DNA of 64,000 nucleotides from DATBDN01 sp963715995 (GCA_963715995.1 OY970283.1:1-64000), one strand, 5' to 3'; shown: positions 54,635 to 64,000, counted from the first letter of the stretch. A program made the numbers and translations. Notes: generated by a model not told the origin, from the sequence alone.

Positions 54635-54651
54635 GCGTTTTACTGCCCGCG

Positions 54652-56307
54652 ATGCCAAACGGTGCGCAGGCCCTGATCCGCACGCTCGTCGACGGCGACG
54701 TTACGACGTGCTTCACCAACCCCGGGACGTCGGAGATGCACTTCGTCGCTGCCCTCGACTCGGTGCCCGAGATGCGCGCGATCCTCGCGCTGTTCGAGGG
54801 CGTCGCCACGGGCGCAGCCGATGGCTATGCCCGCATGACCGACAAGCCCGGCGCGACGCTGCTCCACCTGGGACCGGGACTTGGCAACGGCCTTGCCAAC
54901 CTGCACAACGCCCGCAAGGCGCGGGTGCCGATCGTGAACGTGGTGGGCGACCACGCGACCTACCACACGAAATACGACGCCCAGCTCCAGTCGGACATCG
55001 AGACGGTGGCGCGCAACTGCTCCGGCTGGGTGCGCACGTCGCAGTCGACCGAGGCGCTGGCGGGCGACGCGGCCGAGGCGATCGCCGCCGCCTACGGGCC
55101 GCCCGGCCAGATCGCAACGCTGATCCTGCCCGCCGACGTGTCGTGGTCGGACGGCGCCGAGGCCGCCACCGTGCCCCCGCGGGCCGCGCCGCCAGCGGCG
55201 TCGAGCGACGTTGTCGAGCAGATCGCCCGCACGCTGCGCGACGGCGGCCGCAGCGCCATCCTGCTCGGCGGCCACGCGCTGCGCGAGCCCGGGCTGAGCG
55301 CGGCGACCCGCGTGGCCGCCGCGACGGGAGCCACGTTGCTGGCCGAGGTCTTCCCCACCCGCATCGAGCGCGGCGCCGGCGTGCCGCCTGTCGAGCGCCT
55401 GGCCTACCTGGCCGAGCTCGCCGGAGTGCAGCTGGCTGGGCTCAAGCACCTGATCCTGGTCGACGCGAAGGCGCCCGTGTCGTTCTTCGCCTATCCCGGC
55501 AAGAAGAGCTACCTGGTGCCGGAGCGCTGCGAGGTGCACGAGCTGGGCTCGGAGTCCGACGACCCCGTGGCCAGCCTCGAGGCGCTTGCCGAGGCGCTTG
55601 GCGGAGGCGGCGCGGCGCCATCGCTTCAGGACGCCGCGCGACCGCCACTGCCGTCCGGCGAGCTGACCGCCGACAGCGTCTGCCAGGCAATCGGGGCGCT
55701 GCTGCCGGAGGGCGCGATCATCTCCGACGAGGCTCAGACCTCCGGCGTGACGCTCGCGAACCACACCGCCGGGGCACCACGGCACGACGTCCTGGCGCTC
55801 ACCGGCGGCGCGATCGGCCAGGGGCTGCCGGTGGCGGTCGGCGCGGCCGTGGCGTGTCCCGACCGCCCGGTGATCGCTCTGGCCGGCGACGGCTCGGCCA
55901 TGTACACGATCCAGGCGCTGTGGACGATGGCGCGCGAGGGGCTCGACGTGACCACGATCGTCTTCAACAATCGCTCGTACGCGATCCTCAACATCGAGCT
56001 GGAGCGCGTCGGTGCCGAGTCGGGCGGCGCGGAGGCGAAGGCACAGCTCGACCTGGCCGGGCCCAACCTCGACTTCGTCGCGATCGCCAAGGGCCTGGGC
56101 GTGCCCGCCGTGCGCGCAACAACGAGCGAGGAGTTCGCGACAGCGCTCCAGCGCTCGATCGCGGAGCCCGGCCCGCACCTGATCGAGGCGGTCGTGCCGA
56201 GCGTCTACTCGGGCGCGCGCCTGCGCGCGATGCCGTATGCGCTGCGCGCACTCGAGCGGATGCCGCGACCGCTGGCAAAGGCCGTGAAGCGCCGCCTCTA
56301 CCCCTAG
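54652..56307 (+). CDS. Acetolactate synthase-like TPP-dependent enzyme
   Basis: The product has 551 residues. N-terminal PYR domain with TPP-activating Glu49 (ALFEGVATGAADGYARM), a central domain, and the C-terminal PP domain with the metal/TPP motif GDGSAMY..(26 residues)..NN (412-440). The order and length match ALS/benzoylformate decarboxylase-like proteins. The absence of a FAD-typical insertion and the short C-terminus argue for a decarboxylase or carboligase rather than true anabolic ALS. No ilvN partner is adjacent. Converges with the SRPBCC gene, sharing the stop region. Confidence 0.85.
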   Translation: MPNGAQALIRTLVDGDVTTCFTNPGTSEMHFVAALDSVPEMRAILALFEGVATGAADGYARMTDKPGATLLHLGPGLGNGLANLHNARKARVPIVNVVGDHATYHTKYDAQLQSDIETVARNCSGWVRTSQSTEALAGDAAEAIAAAYGPPGQIATLILPADVSWSDGAEAATVPPRAAPPAASSDVVEQIARTLRDGGRSAILLGGHALREPGLSAATRVAAATGATLLAEVFPTRIERGAGVPPVERLAYLAELAGVQLAGLKHLILVDAKAPVSFFAYPGKKSYLVPERCEVHELGSESDDPVASLEALAEALGGGGAAPSLQDAARPPLPSGELTADSVCQAIGALLPEGAIISDEAQTSGVTLANHTAGAPRHDVLALTGGAIGQGLPVAVGAAVACPDRPVIALAGDGSAMYTIQALWTMAREGLDVTTIVFNNRSYAILNIELERVGAESGGAEAKAQLDLAGPNLDFVAIAKGLGVPAVRATTSEEFATALQRSIAEPGPHLIEAVVPSVYSGARLRAMPYALRALERMPRPLAKAVKRRLYP

Positions 56308-56766
56308 CGGCCGAGCTCGGTCAACCCGGCCACCGTGTCGCGACGGTGATCGAAGATCCGCTCGAAGATCGCGGCGCACGAGCAGGGAATGCGCAATCCG
56401 GCCGAGCGGGCCGAGCGGCAGCGCGTAGTCGACGCGGTCACGGACGAGGGTGCCGCCCTCGACCTCCTCGAACTCGTGCAGGTGGTGCCAGAGCGCGTAC
56501 GGGCCGCGCAGCTGGCGGTCGACAAAGGCGCGGTTCTCGTCCCAGCGCTCGATCCGCGTGAGCCAGCGCAGCGGGATGCCGTGCAGTCGCAGCCGGTACT
56601 CGATGAGGGTGCCCGGACGCATCTCGATCGGCTCGGGCGTGACGACCCGGAAGCCAAGCCAGCCCGGCGTGATGCGCTCGAGGTTGCGTGCCGCGGCGTA
56701 GAAGGCGAAGACTTCATCGAGCGGCCGCGGGATGAACTGCTCGCGCTGTAGTACGTGGGTGCGCAC
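56304..56766 (-). CDS. SRPBCC-family protein, apparent frameshift
   Basis: GTG at 56766. MRTHVLQREQFIPRPLDEVF, then FAFYAAARNLERITPGWLGF and VRDRVDYALPLGPLGRIAHSLLVRRD read as a START/SRPBCC ligand-binding domain. The helix that should close it (RIFDHRRDTVAGLTELGR, stop 56304) is in a second frame. The break lies at 56361-56371 and needs one base. Total length would be ~153 residues, normal for the family. Role unknown; relatives bind hydrophobic ligands. Confidence 0.7.
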
Positions 56767-56810
56767 GTCCTGAAGAAACGGGAGCGCGCTCGCGGCGGAT
56801 CAGCGCCGCG

Positions 56811-57347
56811 TCAGTGCTCGTGATCGTGCGAGTGCGCGTGTGAGTGCACGTAGGAACCGTGGCTGTGCGTGTGCGCTGCCGGCTTCCTGCCCGCACCCGC
56901 GCACGCCGCGCACAGGCCTGTGATCGGGAAGTGCGTGAAGCGAGCCTCGTAGCCGAACTGCTCGCGGATCTGATCACGAAGCGCGTCGAGCTGCGAGGAG
57001 TCGACCGCATCGACGCGGTCGCACTGTTCGCAGACGAAGTACTCCTGGCTCGCGCCGCGCTCGATCTCGTAGAGGCCCGGGCCGTGCCCCAGGTGGACGT
57101 GGCGCACCACGCCCAGCTCCTCGAGCAGCTCGAGGTTGCGGTAGACGGAGCTCAGGTCGCTCGGCGTGACACTGCCGTCCATCCCCGCCGCGATGTACTC
57201 GGCCGAGACCGGGCCCTCGCTCGCGAACAGGCCCTCCAGCAGCACCCGGCGGGCGCTCGTCAGGCGGCCGCCCTGGCGGCGAATCGCCTCCGCGACCTCG
57301 TCGAGGTCGGCGAAGACAAGGGCTGGACGACGGGGCGCAATCGTCAT
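56811..57347 (-). CDS. Fur-family regulator, Nur-like, with His-rich tail
   Basis: The protein has 178 residues. Winged helix ~15-85 (GRLTSARRVLLEGLF, SSVYRNLELLEELGVV), metal-binding HVHLGHGPGLYEIE, and Cys4 structural zinc sites CEQC (106-109) and CAAC (146-149). The last 20 residues contain nine histidines in an H-x-H pattern. His-rich tails and the divergent nickel/cobalt permease point to a nickel-responsive Nur-type repressor rather than an iron regulator. A Nur-box-like site lies in the shared promoter region. Confidence 0.88.
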   Translation of the reverse strand: MTIAPRRPALVFADLDEVAEAIRRQGGRLTSARRVLLEGLFASEGPVSAEYIAAGMDGSVTPSDLSSVYRNLELLEELGVVRHVHLGHGPGLYEIERGASQEYFVCEQCDRVDAVDSSQLDALRDQIREQFGYEARFTHFPITGLCAACAGAGRKPAAHTHSHGSYVHSHAHSHDHEH

Positions 57348-57372
57348 CAGGAACGGAGCTTATTCCGCTCTG

Positions 57373-57389
57373 TTGAGACAGGGTTGCAA
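57373..57389. promoter_or_regulatory. Nur-box-like operator
   Basis: TTGAGA-CAGGG-TTGCAA matches the Streptomyces Nur consensus as I recall it (tTGCaa-N5-ttGCAA), with a perfect right half. It lies 26 bases from the regulator start and 31 bases from the permease start, so binding would affect both. Confidence 0.55.
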
Positions 57390-57419
57390 CAACGAACGGA
57401 CTGGCATAAGGTCGCGTCC

Positions 57420-58535
57420 GTGAAGTCAGTCGCGTCGCGACCGCGGGGAAGCCGGGCCTCTCGAGTGCGGGCCTCGCTGACGCCGGCTGAGTGGCGCCGC
57501 GCGGGCCTCCTCCTCTTCTTCATCGCCGCTCTTCACGCTCTCGGCTTCGTTCTGCTGTTCGCACTGATCGTGCCGAACCACTACGCGCTCGGCGGCGGCC
57601 GCGGCGTGTTCGGGGTCGGCGTCGGCATCACCGCCTACACGCTCGGGATGCGCCACGCGTTCGACGCCGACCACATCGGCGCGATCGACAACACCACGCG
57701 CAAGTTGATGACGGACGGTCAGCGCCCGTTGTCGGTTGGCTTCTTCTTCTCGCTCGGCCACTCGACCGTGGTGTTCCTGCTCGCAGGGCTGCTCGGGCTC
57801 GGGATCAAGGGACTGAGCGGCGATGTGGCCAGCGACGGTTCGGCGCTGCACCAGGTCACCGGCGTGATCGGGCCGTCGGTGTCGGGGAGCTTCCTCGTGA
57901 TGATCGGCGTGATCAACCTGATCGTGCTGCTCGGGATCATCGGGGTGTTCCGCCGCATGCGCCGAGGCGAGTTCGACGAGGCCGCGCTGGAGGACCACCT
58001 GAACAACCGCGGCTTCATGAACCGCATCCTCAAGCGCGCGACAGCCGCGGTGCGCAAGCCGTGGCAGATGTATCCGCTCGGCTTCCTGTTCGGCCTCGGC
58101 TTCGACACCGCCACGGAGATCGCGCTGTTGGCCACGGCGGGCACGGCGGCGGCGGGAGGCCTGCCGTTCTACGCGATCCTCACACTGCCGATCCTGTTCG
58201 CCGCCGGCATGTCGCTGCTCGACACGATCGACGGGGCGTTCATGAACTTCGCCTACGGCTGGGCGTTCTCGAAGCCGGTGCGCAAGGTCTATTACAACAT
58301 CGCGGTCACCGGGCTCTCGGTGGTCGTGGCGCTCGCGATCGGGACGATCGAGGTGTGCCAGGTGCTCTCCGACCGGCTCAGCCTGAGCGGCGGCTTCTGG
58401 GACTGGTGCAACAACCTCGACTTCAACGTCGTCGGCTACTGCATCGCCGCCCTGTTCGTGGTCACATGGGTGGTCGCCCTGTCGGTGTGGCGCTTCGGCC
58501 ACATCGAGGAGAAGTGGGCGGCCGAATTGCGGTAG
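57420..58535 (+). CDS. NiCoT-family nickel/cobalt transporter (HoxN/NixA type)
   Basis: GTG at 57420 with AAGG upstream, 371 residues, eight hydrophobic segments. The family signature HX4DH is at 79-85 (RHAFDADHIGAIDN), and the second signature appears as LGFDTATEIALL. It imports Ni2+ or Co2+ with high affinity, with metals for urease, hydrogenase or cobalamin. None of those enzymes is in the window. Divergent from the Nur-like regulator. Confidence 0.93.
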   Translation: MKSVASRPRGSRASRVRASLTPAEWRRAGLLLFFIAALHALGFVLLFALIVPNHYALGGGRGVFGVGVGITAYTLGMRHAFDADHIGAIDNTTRKLMTDGQRPLSVGFFFSLGHSTVVFLLAGLLGLGIKGLSGDVASDGSALHQVTGVIGPSVSGSFLVMIGVINLIVLLGIIGVFRRMRRGEFDEAALEDHLNNRGFMNRILKRATAAVRKPWQMYPLGFLFGLGFDTATEIALLATAGTAAAGGLPFYAILTLPILFAAGMSLLDTIDGAFMNFAYGWAFSKPVRKVYYNIAVTGLSVVVALAIGTIEVCQVLSDRLSLSGGFWDWCNNLDFNVVGYCIAALFVVTWVVALSVWRFGHIEEKWAAELR

Positions 58536-58592
58536 ACGCCGGGGCAGTGCGGCGAGCGCGTGCAAGATCGCAACGGCGCGCGCGTTTGCCGA

Positions 58593-59543
58593 ATGATGCG
58601 CCTGCGCTTCCTCTTCTTCGGTCTTGTCGCACTCGCGCTGGTGGTTCCGGCGGGCACCGCCGGGGCGGCTGCCAAGCGCTGTCCCGTCAGCTGGCGGCTC
58701 GTCGGCACCGACACCTTCAAGCTCCAGGACGCACTCGTTCGCTCGCAGGGCGTGACGACCGACGGCCGCAGCTGGTTCTTCTCCTGGCAGGGCGGGCTCC
58801 AGCACACGCTCAACGACTTCACTCCGATCGGCGTGAATACGCTGCCTCCCGAGCTGGCGGTCGCGCCGTCGCTCGGCGCCGACGGCAGCAATCACCTTGG
58901 CGACAACCACATCGGCGACATCGACTACTACAACGGGCTGATCTACGCGCCCGTGGAGGACGGCGGCGAGAGCGCCGGGCCGCTCAACGTGAACGATCCC
59001 GAGTATCAGGCGCCGCACATCGCGCTCTACGACGCGAAGACGCTGGCCTACACCGGCGTCAGCTATCCGCTCGACGTCGGCATCAGCGAGGCGGGCGTGC
59101 CGTGGGTCGCGGTCGACTCGCGCCACGGCCGTGTGTACACCGCAGAGTGGGAGATGCCGCACGACCGGTTGAACGTGTTCGACACGCAGATGCGCTTCAA
59201 GCGCTTCCTGCCACTGGTGTACCCGCCCGCACTCGGCGCCGGCTTCCACCTCTCACGGATTCAGGGCGCGAAGGTGCTAGGCCACACCATGTACGCGACC
59301 CGCGACGACGACGCCAAGACCGTCTTTGCGATCGACCTTCGCACCGGCGTGGTCACGAAGCTGTTCTCACTCGACCCGGGCACGAGCGACGCCGAGCTCG
59401 AGGGCATCGCGGTCCGAAAGACTCCCGACGGTGCGCTGCTGCACGTGCTGATCGTGCTCGACAACGACCTGCCCGCCGACGCGACCGAGATCCACGTCGA
59501 GTTTCGCCACTACGCGCCGGTGCGTCCGGCCAGCTGCGCCTAG
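58593..59543 (+). CDS. Secreted propeller-like protein of unknown function
   Basis: From ATG at 58593 the product has 316 residues. Signal peptide MMRLRFLFFGLVALALVV with cleavage near AGAAA. Repeated short strands with DYYNGLIYAPVED, YTAEWEMPHDRLNVFDT and MYATRDDDAKTVFAIDL suggest a beta-propeller, with two cysteines at the ends (RCPVSW and ASCA). No catalytic motif and no named family. Confidence 0.7.
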   Translation: MMRLRFLFFGLVALALVVPAGTAGAAAKRCPVSWRLVGTDTFKLQDALVRSQGVTTDGRSWFFSWQGGLQHTLNDFTPIGVNTLPPELAVAPSLGADGSNHLGDNHIGDIDYYNGLIYAPVEDGGESAGPLNVNDPEYQAPHIALYDAKTLAYTGVSYPLDVGISEAGVPWVAVDSRHGRVYTAEWEMPHDRLNVFDTQMRFKRFLPLVYPPALGAGFHLSRIQGAKVLGHTMYATRDDDAKTVFAIDLRTGVVTKLFSLDPGTSDAELEGIAVRKTPDGALLHVLIVLDNDLPADATEIHVEFRHYAPVRPASCA

Positions 59544-59558
59544 ACCGCGGGTGCCGCG

Positions 59559-60299
59559 CTAAGCGGCGATCGACTCGTCGATGTCGGGCTCGTCGATGTC
59601 CGGCTGGTCGACGATCGGCCCTTCCGGGATCCGGACGTCGAGCAGCCTCACGATGCCGAGCCTGGGCGGCCAGCGGAACGGCGTGCTCGGCGGCCAGACC
59701 TGCACCGCCGCACGTCCAACGGGCAGCCGATACCCGTGAGGAGTCCACTGCGCACCGACCCGGACCACGAGATGGCCGAGGCACAGCTCGGCGTAGTAGT
59801 GGTCCAGGACAGCGCCTGGGAAGGTCGGCTCGACGTCGAACTCACGAAGCGTGCTGGCCGAGCCCATCGATTCAAAGCGGTAGGGCCACTTGCCCTCGCG
59901 CGGGCGCAGGGCAACCGAGACCCGCAACCCATCCGGCGGCCGCCGCGTGGCGGTCAACTGGTGGTAGGCCGCGGCGGGCAGCAGCTCGACGTCCCGGTAG
60001 GCCTGTAGCGAGAGCACGGTCTTCGCGACCCAGCGCGCGAGCATCTCCTGGTTCTGCTGCCCGAGGATCACCGGCAAGCCGGCGATCATGCCCGCCATGA
60101 GCGGCCGCGAGCGCTGCTCGAGATCCTTGATCCAGCCGTCTGTGCAGTCCTTGCACGTCAGCGCGCGCTTGGCACTCAGCGGGCGGTCGTCGGGAAAGCA
60201 GCGATCCATCCATTCCGGAATCACGCGCGAGCGCACCGCACGGCCGGTGCCGCAGAACACGCAAGGACCAGCCCCTGGGGAGCGAAGACTCCAGGCCAC
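59559..60299 (-). CDS. HNH-fold zinc-ribbon-like protein, catalytic His apparently lost
   Basis: The product has 246 residues, GTG start. CVFC (13-16) and CKDC (49-52) pair as in short HNH-type nucleases that read C..C-x-EHVIPxWL-x-C..CNNGWM. Here the first segment is SRVIPEWM (Arg where His is expected) and the second [13 protein letters not shown]. The zinc fold is probably kept while the active site is lost. Rest of the protein is beta-rich with an acidic Asp/Pro repeat near the end ([13 protein letters not shown]). No neighbour suggests a role. Confidence 0.6.
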   Translation of the reverse strand: MAWSLRSPGAGPCVFCGTGRAVRSRVIPEWMDRCFPDDRPLSAKRALTCKDCTDGWIKDLEQRSRPLMAGMIAGLPVILGQQNQEMLARWVAKTVLSLQAYRDVELLPAAAYHQLTATRRPPDGLRVSVALRPREGKWPYRFESMGSASTLREFDVEPTFPGAVLDHYYAELCLGHLVVRVGAQWTPHGYRLPVGRAAVQVWPPSTPFRWPPRLGIVRLLDVRIPEGPIVDQPDIDEPDIDESIAA

Positions 60300-60381
60300 T
60301 GCGGCGCCAGGCTATGACCCGGCCCGGACGGAGCGGCTCTACCGAGCCGTCCGCGGAATCGCACCTGCTTACGTCTGGTTG

Positions 60382-61464
60382 ATGACAAACCTCAGCACCG
60401 AGCCGGCCGTCGCCGGGACCGCCACCGCCCACGCCTACGGCGCGCCCTCTCCCAGCGAACCTCTTGCCCCGCTCGACATCGACCGGCGCGCGGTTGGCCC
60501 GCGCGACGTCCGGATCGACATCAAGTTTTGCGGCATCTGCCATTCGGACATTCACTTCTGTCGCGGCGAGTGGGGCGAGGTGCCCTACCCGGCGGTGCCG
60601 GGCCACGAGATCGCAGGCGTGGTCGTGGAGGTCGGCGACGAGGTGACGAAGCACGCCGCCGGTGACCGAGTCGGCGTCGGCTGCATGGTCAACTCCTGCC
60701 GCGAGTGCGAGAACTGCCTCGCAGGCGAGGAGCAGTACTGCCTGCGCGGGAACACCCTGACCTACGGCTCAACCGATCGCGACGGAACGGTGACGTACGG
60801 CGGTTACTCCACTCACGTGGTGGTCGACGAGGATTTCGTCGTGCGCATCCCCGACGGCCTCGAGCTCGACGTCGCAGCGCCACTGCTGTGCGCTGGGATC
60901 ACCACCTACTCGCCGCTGCGCCACTGGGGAGCGGGCCCCGGCAAGAAGGTCGCAGTGGTGGGCTTCGGAGGCCTTGGCCACATGGCCGTGAAGATCGCCC
61001 ACGCGATGGGGGCCGAGGTCACCGTGCTCTCGCAGTCACTGCGCAAGCAGGACGACGGGCTCAGGCTCGGCGCAGACCACTACTACGCCACGGCCGAGCG
61101 TCAGACGTTCAAGGATCTCGCCGGCAGCTTCGATCTGATCATCAACACGGTCAGTGCCGGGATCGACATCGGGTCGTTCCTGCGGCTGCTCGGGACGGAT
61201 GGCACGCTCGTGAACGTCGGCGCGCCGTCGGAGCCGCTCCCGGTGCCGGCCTTCGCGCTGATCGGGCAGCGCCGATCATTTGCGGGCTCGTCGATCGGAG
61301 GCATCCGCGAGACCCAGGAGATGCTCGACTTCTGCGCCGAGCATGGGATCGCCGCGGAGATCGAGGTGATCGGGGCCGAGCAGATCAACGACGCATGGGA
61401 GCGCGTGGTGGCCTCCGACGTCCGTTACCGCTTCGTGATCGACGTCAGCACGCTGGCCGAGTAG
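60382..61464 (+). CDS. Zinc-dependent alcohol dehydrogenase (YahK/CAD type)
   Basis: The product has 360 residues from ATG at 60382. Catalytic zinc ligands Cys49 region ([12 protein letters not shown]), GHE, and the four-cysteine structural zinc lobe CRECENC..EEQYC. NADP-binding [11 protein letters not shown] and the typical YGGYST segment. MDR family enzyme reducing aldehydes. Preceded by a small hairpin (60334-60349) in its leader. Divergent from the HNH-like gene. Confidence 0.93.
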   Translation: MTNLSTEPAVAGTATAHAYGAPSPSEPLAPLDIDRRAVGPRDVRIDIKFCGICHSDIHFCRGEWGEVPYPAVPGHEIAGVVVEVGDEVTKHAAGDRVGVGCMVNSCRECENCLAGEEQYCLRGNTLTYGSTDRDGTVTYGGYSTHVVVDEDFVVRIPDGLELDVAAPLLCAGITTYSPLRHWGAGPGKKVAVVGFGGLGHMAVKIAHAMGAEVTVLSQSLRKQDDGLRLGADHYYATAERQTFKDLAGSFDLIINTVSAGIDIGSFLRLLGTDGTLVNVGAPSEPLPVPAFALIGQRRSFAGSSIGGIRETQEMLDFCAEHGIAAEIEVIGAEQINDAWERVVASDVRYRFVIDVSTLAE

Positions 61465-61481
61465 CGGGGCCATGAGCGCGA

Positions 61482-62970
61482 ATGGAACCGACCAATCTCG
61501 GGGAGATAAGGGGCCTGCCCCGAACGCTCCCTGATCGGATCGACGCCTGGGCGGGCGCCCGGATCGAAGAACGCCGTTTGCTCACACCACTCACGCCGGC
61601 TGGCGCGGGCCGGGCAGTCGGCACAGTTCCAGCCTCCAGCGGATGGGCAACTGTGGGCCGCGGGTGAGCCTCCGGTGCGCGAGGGCTGCGCGCTCGAGGT
61701 TCTGATCGACGGCGCGGAGGCGCTGCCCCGGATCGCAGAGGCGATCAGGGAGGCAAAGTCCTTCGTGCACATCGCCGGCTGGCACGTGACCCCGTCTTTC
61801 GGGCTCGAGCGTGGCGATGACGCCCAGCCGCTGCGGACATTGCTGGCCGAGGCGGCTGAGCGCGTCGACGTGCGCGTCCTTCTCTGGGCCGGAGCGCCGG
61901 TGCCGGTCTTCTCGCCCAAGCGCAAGCTCGTGCGCGACGTGCGTGACGAGCTGATCGCGGGAACTCGCGTGCGCTGCGAGCTCGACGCTCGTGAGCGCCC
62001 GATGCATTGTCACCACGAGAAGCTCGTGATCGTGGATGGCGAGGTCGCCTTCGTCGGCGGCATCGACATGACCTCGCTGGCGGGCGATCGCTACGACACG
62101 TCCGACCATCAGCTTCGCGGCGGTCTGGGCTGGCACGACGTCGGCACGCGTCTGCGCGGCCCAGCGATTGCCGACGTCGATCGACACTTCCGCGCGCGCT
62201 GGAATGCGGTGACCGGTGAGGATCTGGGTCCGCCGGCCGATCCCGGCCACATCCCCGACGGCATCGCAATCCAGATCGTCCGGACGGTGCCGGAGAAGGT
62301 CTACGACTTCCTGCCGCACGGCGACTTCCGGATTCTCGAGGCGTACGTCCGCGCGCTGCGCAGCGCGCAAAGCCTCGTGTATCTCGAGAACCAGTTCCTG
62401 TGGTCGCCGGAAATCGTCAAGATCCTCGAGCGCAAGCTGCTCGAGCCGCCCTCGCCCGGCTTCCGGATCGTCGTGATGCTCCCGCGCAACCCGAACAACG
62501 GGAGCGACGACACGCGCGGTCAGGTCGGTCGCCTGATCGCGGCGGACGACGGTGCCGGCCGGTTCCTCGCGGTCACGACGCGCCAGCGAGCCGGCGCGGT
62601 CACCGGGCCCGTGTACGTGCATGCCAAGGTCGGCATCGTCGACGACCATTGGATGACGATCGGCTCGGCCAACCTGAACGAGCACTCGTTGTTCAACGAC
62701 TCGGAGATGAATGTGCTGGTCTGCGACCGCGCACTCGTCCGCCAGACGCGGTTGCGACTCTGGGCCGAGCACCTCGAACGTGGTGTGGCGGAGGTGTCCG
62801 GAGAGCCCGCGGCGATCATCGACGAGCTGTGGCGGCCCATCGCACACGCCGAACGGCAGCGCGCCGCGAATGGAGAGCCGGCCCAGCACCGACTGCTCGA
62901 GCTGACGGGCGTCTCGCGGCGCTCGAAGGCGCTGCTCGGGCCGCTACAGGCGTTCCTGGTGGACGGGTAG
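61482..62970 (+). CDS. Phospholipase D-like protein, apparent frameshift near 61570
   Basis: The main frame from GTG 61675 has 431 residues with two HKD motifs: HHEKLVIVDGEVAFVGGID and VHAKVGIVDDHWMTIGSANLN, so it is a PLD-superfamily phosphodiesterase or cardiolipin-synthase-like enzyme. Upstream in the same frame AVCSHHSRRLARAG..FQPPADGQLWAAGEPP is typical PLD N-terminal sequence without a start. The ATG at 61482 (MEPTNLGEIRGLPRTLPDRI) lies in another frame that runs to that point. Joining them at 61566-61572 by one base restores ~496 residues. Confidence 0.82.
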
Positions 62971-62975
62971 AGCGC

Positions 62976-63377
62976 TCAGTCGACCCACCAGTCGCGCAGA
63001 CCCTCGACGTCGTCGCGTGGGTTGTCACCAAGGTTGGGTGCGCCGAAGATGAGGATCTCGAGACCGCCGGGCCCGGCCTCGTAGCCCCGCCAGGTCCCGG
63101 GCGGGACCCGCACCGCGTCCCACTTCTCGACCTCGACGATCTCGTCGTCGAGCTTCATCCGCCCGCCCCCCTGCACCACGACGTAGACCTCCTCCTGCTC
63201 TTTGTGCGTGTGGCCGTACGGGAAGCGATAGCCGGGCGGGATGCGCTGGTAGCTCAGACCGGCGCGCTCTAGCTCGAGCGCCTTGGTCGCGGCGCGGAAC
63301 TCCAGGCCCGGGTCGCCGTCGAAGTTGGACCCGAGATCGTCCAGATCCGCCTTGAGGTTCCGGAGCGTGAACGGCAC
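62976..63377 (-). CDS. Cupin-domain protein
   Basis: The product has 133 residues. Cupin motif 1 reads YGHTHKEQEEVYVVVQGGGRMKLD (two His and a Glu as metal ligands), motif 2 VRVPPGTWRGYEAGPGGLEILIFG lacks the second-motif His. Single-domain cupins of this kind bind metals or sugars; the activity is not deducible. Starts 8 bases after the PLD stop region on the other strand. Confidence 0.88.
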   Translation of the reverse strand: MPFTLRNLKADLDDLGSNFDGDPGLEFRAATKALELERAGLSYQRIPPGYRFPYGHTHKEQEEVYVVVQGGGRMKLDDEIVEVEKWDAVRVPPGTWRGYEAGPGGLEILIFGAPNLGDNPRDDVEGLRDWWVD

Positions 63378-63476
63378 GGGCGCGAATCTACCGGCCGATT
63401 TCAGGCGCGGGTGTGCAAGTTTTCGGGTGCGCCGGCCGTTGGCGGAGCAATGCCTTCCAATACCAGGAGTCCCTTC

Positions 63477-64000
63477 ATGCTTCGATCAATCGCGGCGCTG
63501 GGCGCGGCCACGCTGGCGCTCGCGGGCGCTGCAACCGCCTCGGCCACCCCACTCTCCTCCAAGACGCCCGCCGCACGCGGGCTCGCGCCGCTGGTCGTGC
63601 AGGGCGCCACGGCGACGGGAACCTCTGCCGCCTCGAAGATCCCGGTCACGCTGGCGCTAGCGCCGCGCAACGCCGCGGCCCTGGATGCGCTCGTCGCCGC
63701 GCCGCATGCGCCGATCAGCTCGGCCGAGTACAACAGCCGCTTCGCCCCGTCAGCGACCGCCGTCAGCGCCGTCACCACGTGGGCACGCGACGCCGGCCTG
63801 GCCGTCTCGTCGGTCTCCGCCAACCACCTGCTCGTCTCCGTGACGGGCTCGCCCGCAGCCATCGGCCGCGCCTTCGGCGTCAGCCTCGTCACCTACCGCT
63901 TGCAGAACGGCTCGACCTACTACACGCCGGACCGCGCGGCAAAGCTGCCCAGCGCGATCGACGGGCTCACCAGCTCCGTGCTCGGGCTCTCGAGCCTGGG
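63477..64000 (+). CDS. Sedolisin (S53, kumamolisin-type) protease, N-terminal part
   Basis: ATG at 63477 with AGGAG about 8 bases upstream; open to the window end (174 codons). Signal peptide (MLRSIAALGAATLALAGA), then the pro-kumamolisin activation domain with IPVTLALAPRN, ISSAEYNSRFAPSATAVSAV and VTGSPAAIGRAFGVSL. The catalytic Ser-Glu-Asp domain lies outside the window. Acid-active secreted endopeptidase expected. Confidence 0.85.
   Translation, partial: MLRSIAALGAATLALAGAATASATPLSSKTPAARGLAPLVVQGATATGTSAASKIPVTLALAPRNAAALDALVAAPHAPISSAEYNSRFAPSATAVSAVTTWARDAGLAVSSVSANHLLVSVTGSPAAIGRAFGVSLVTYRLQNGSTYYTPDRAAKLPSAIDGLTSSVLGLSSL

Noticed and set aside
54640..56766. Long open minus-strand frame opposite the TPP enzyme
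   Set aside because: Its sequence is Arg/His/Gly-rich shadow of the plus-strand codons; only its first ~130 codons (the SRPBCC N-terminus) are real.
57491..60100. 869-codon plus-strand frame overlapping the nickel permease and two other genes
   Set aside because: It crosses three well-supported genes in the wrong frame and has arginine-rich shadow composition.
60334..60349. 6-bp hairpin upstream of the alcohol dehydrogenase
   Set aside because: Too short and without a T tract for a terminator; no riboswitch-like conservation can be judged from one sequence.

Overview
This is a GC-rich (about 70 % by eye) bacterial window with frequent GTG/TTG starts and many 4-base stop/start overlaps. A six-gene MCE operon, a deazaflavin (F420)-type oxidoreductase, actinobacterial-style Ig-like repeats and a PilT ATPase together suggest a high-GC actinobacterium, most likely of the Thermoleophilia/Solirubrobacterales kind. 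That placement is inference from gene content; there is no rRNA here to confirm it.

Layout. 1-5.4 kb: three members of one secreted protein family, one of them fused to an SGNH (GDSL) lipase. 5.5-15.4 kb: cell-surface and secreted enzymes, namely two multispan GT-C-like membrane proteins, a Tat-exported phospholipase C/acid phosphatase, and a coupled arylsulfotransferase, sulfatase and epimerase set. A 260-bp inverted-repeat element sits at 7.7-8.0 kb. 15.5-23.7 kb: an island between two tRNA-Ser(CGA) genes. It has visibly lower GC, a truncated GNAT relic at its edge, and a one-direction operon of a secreted ricin-type lectin, two secreted unknowns, a 5'-truncated Rhs/YD-repeat protein and small two-helix membrane proteins. 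23.7-29.6 kb: AbiEi-like/DUF559 protein, TadA, a subtilase, a universal stress protein, a NarL-type regulator, an AI-2E-family permease and CsbD. 29.7-33.8 kb: a 1180-residue Asp-box propeller protein and a cupredoxin lipoprotein. 33.8-37.3 kb: a coupled pilT / PH-domain / histidine kinase / response regulator operon. 37.4-40.9 kb: DsbB, DoxX, aldo-keto reductase, dienelactone hydrolase and a double VOC protein. 41-49.3 kb: six chained MCE genes, divergent from a DrrA/DrrB-type ABC pair. 51-64 kb: F420-type oxidoreductase, MFS exporter with divergent TetR and a regular operator array, a TPP enzyme, an SRPBCC protein, a Fur-family (Nur-like) regulator divergent from a NiCoT nickel/cobalt permease, a zinc alcohol dehydrogenase, a phospholipase D-like protein, a cupin, and the start of a sedolisin.

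Common themes are export and surface work (signal peptides, lectin, sulfatase, proteases, MCE lipid transport) and compact divergent regulator/transporter pairs with readable operators. At least six genes appear frame-shifted (near 18960, 21.38-21.42 kb, 22410, 35440, 56365 and 61570). Some lie in otherwise intact conserved operons, so base-call indels in the assembly are as likely as gene decay, except in the island where truncations are also visible.
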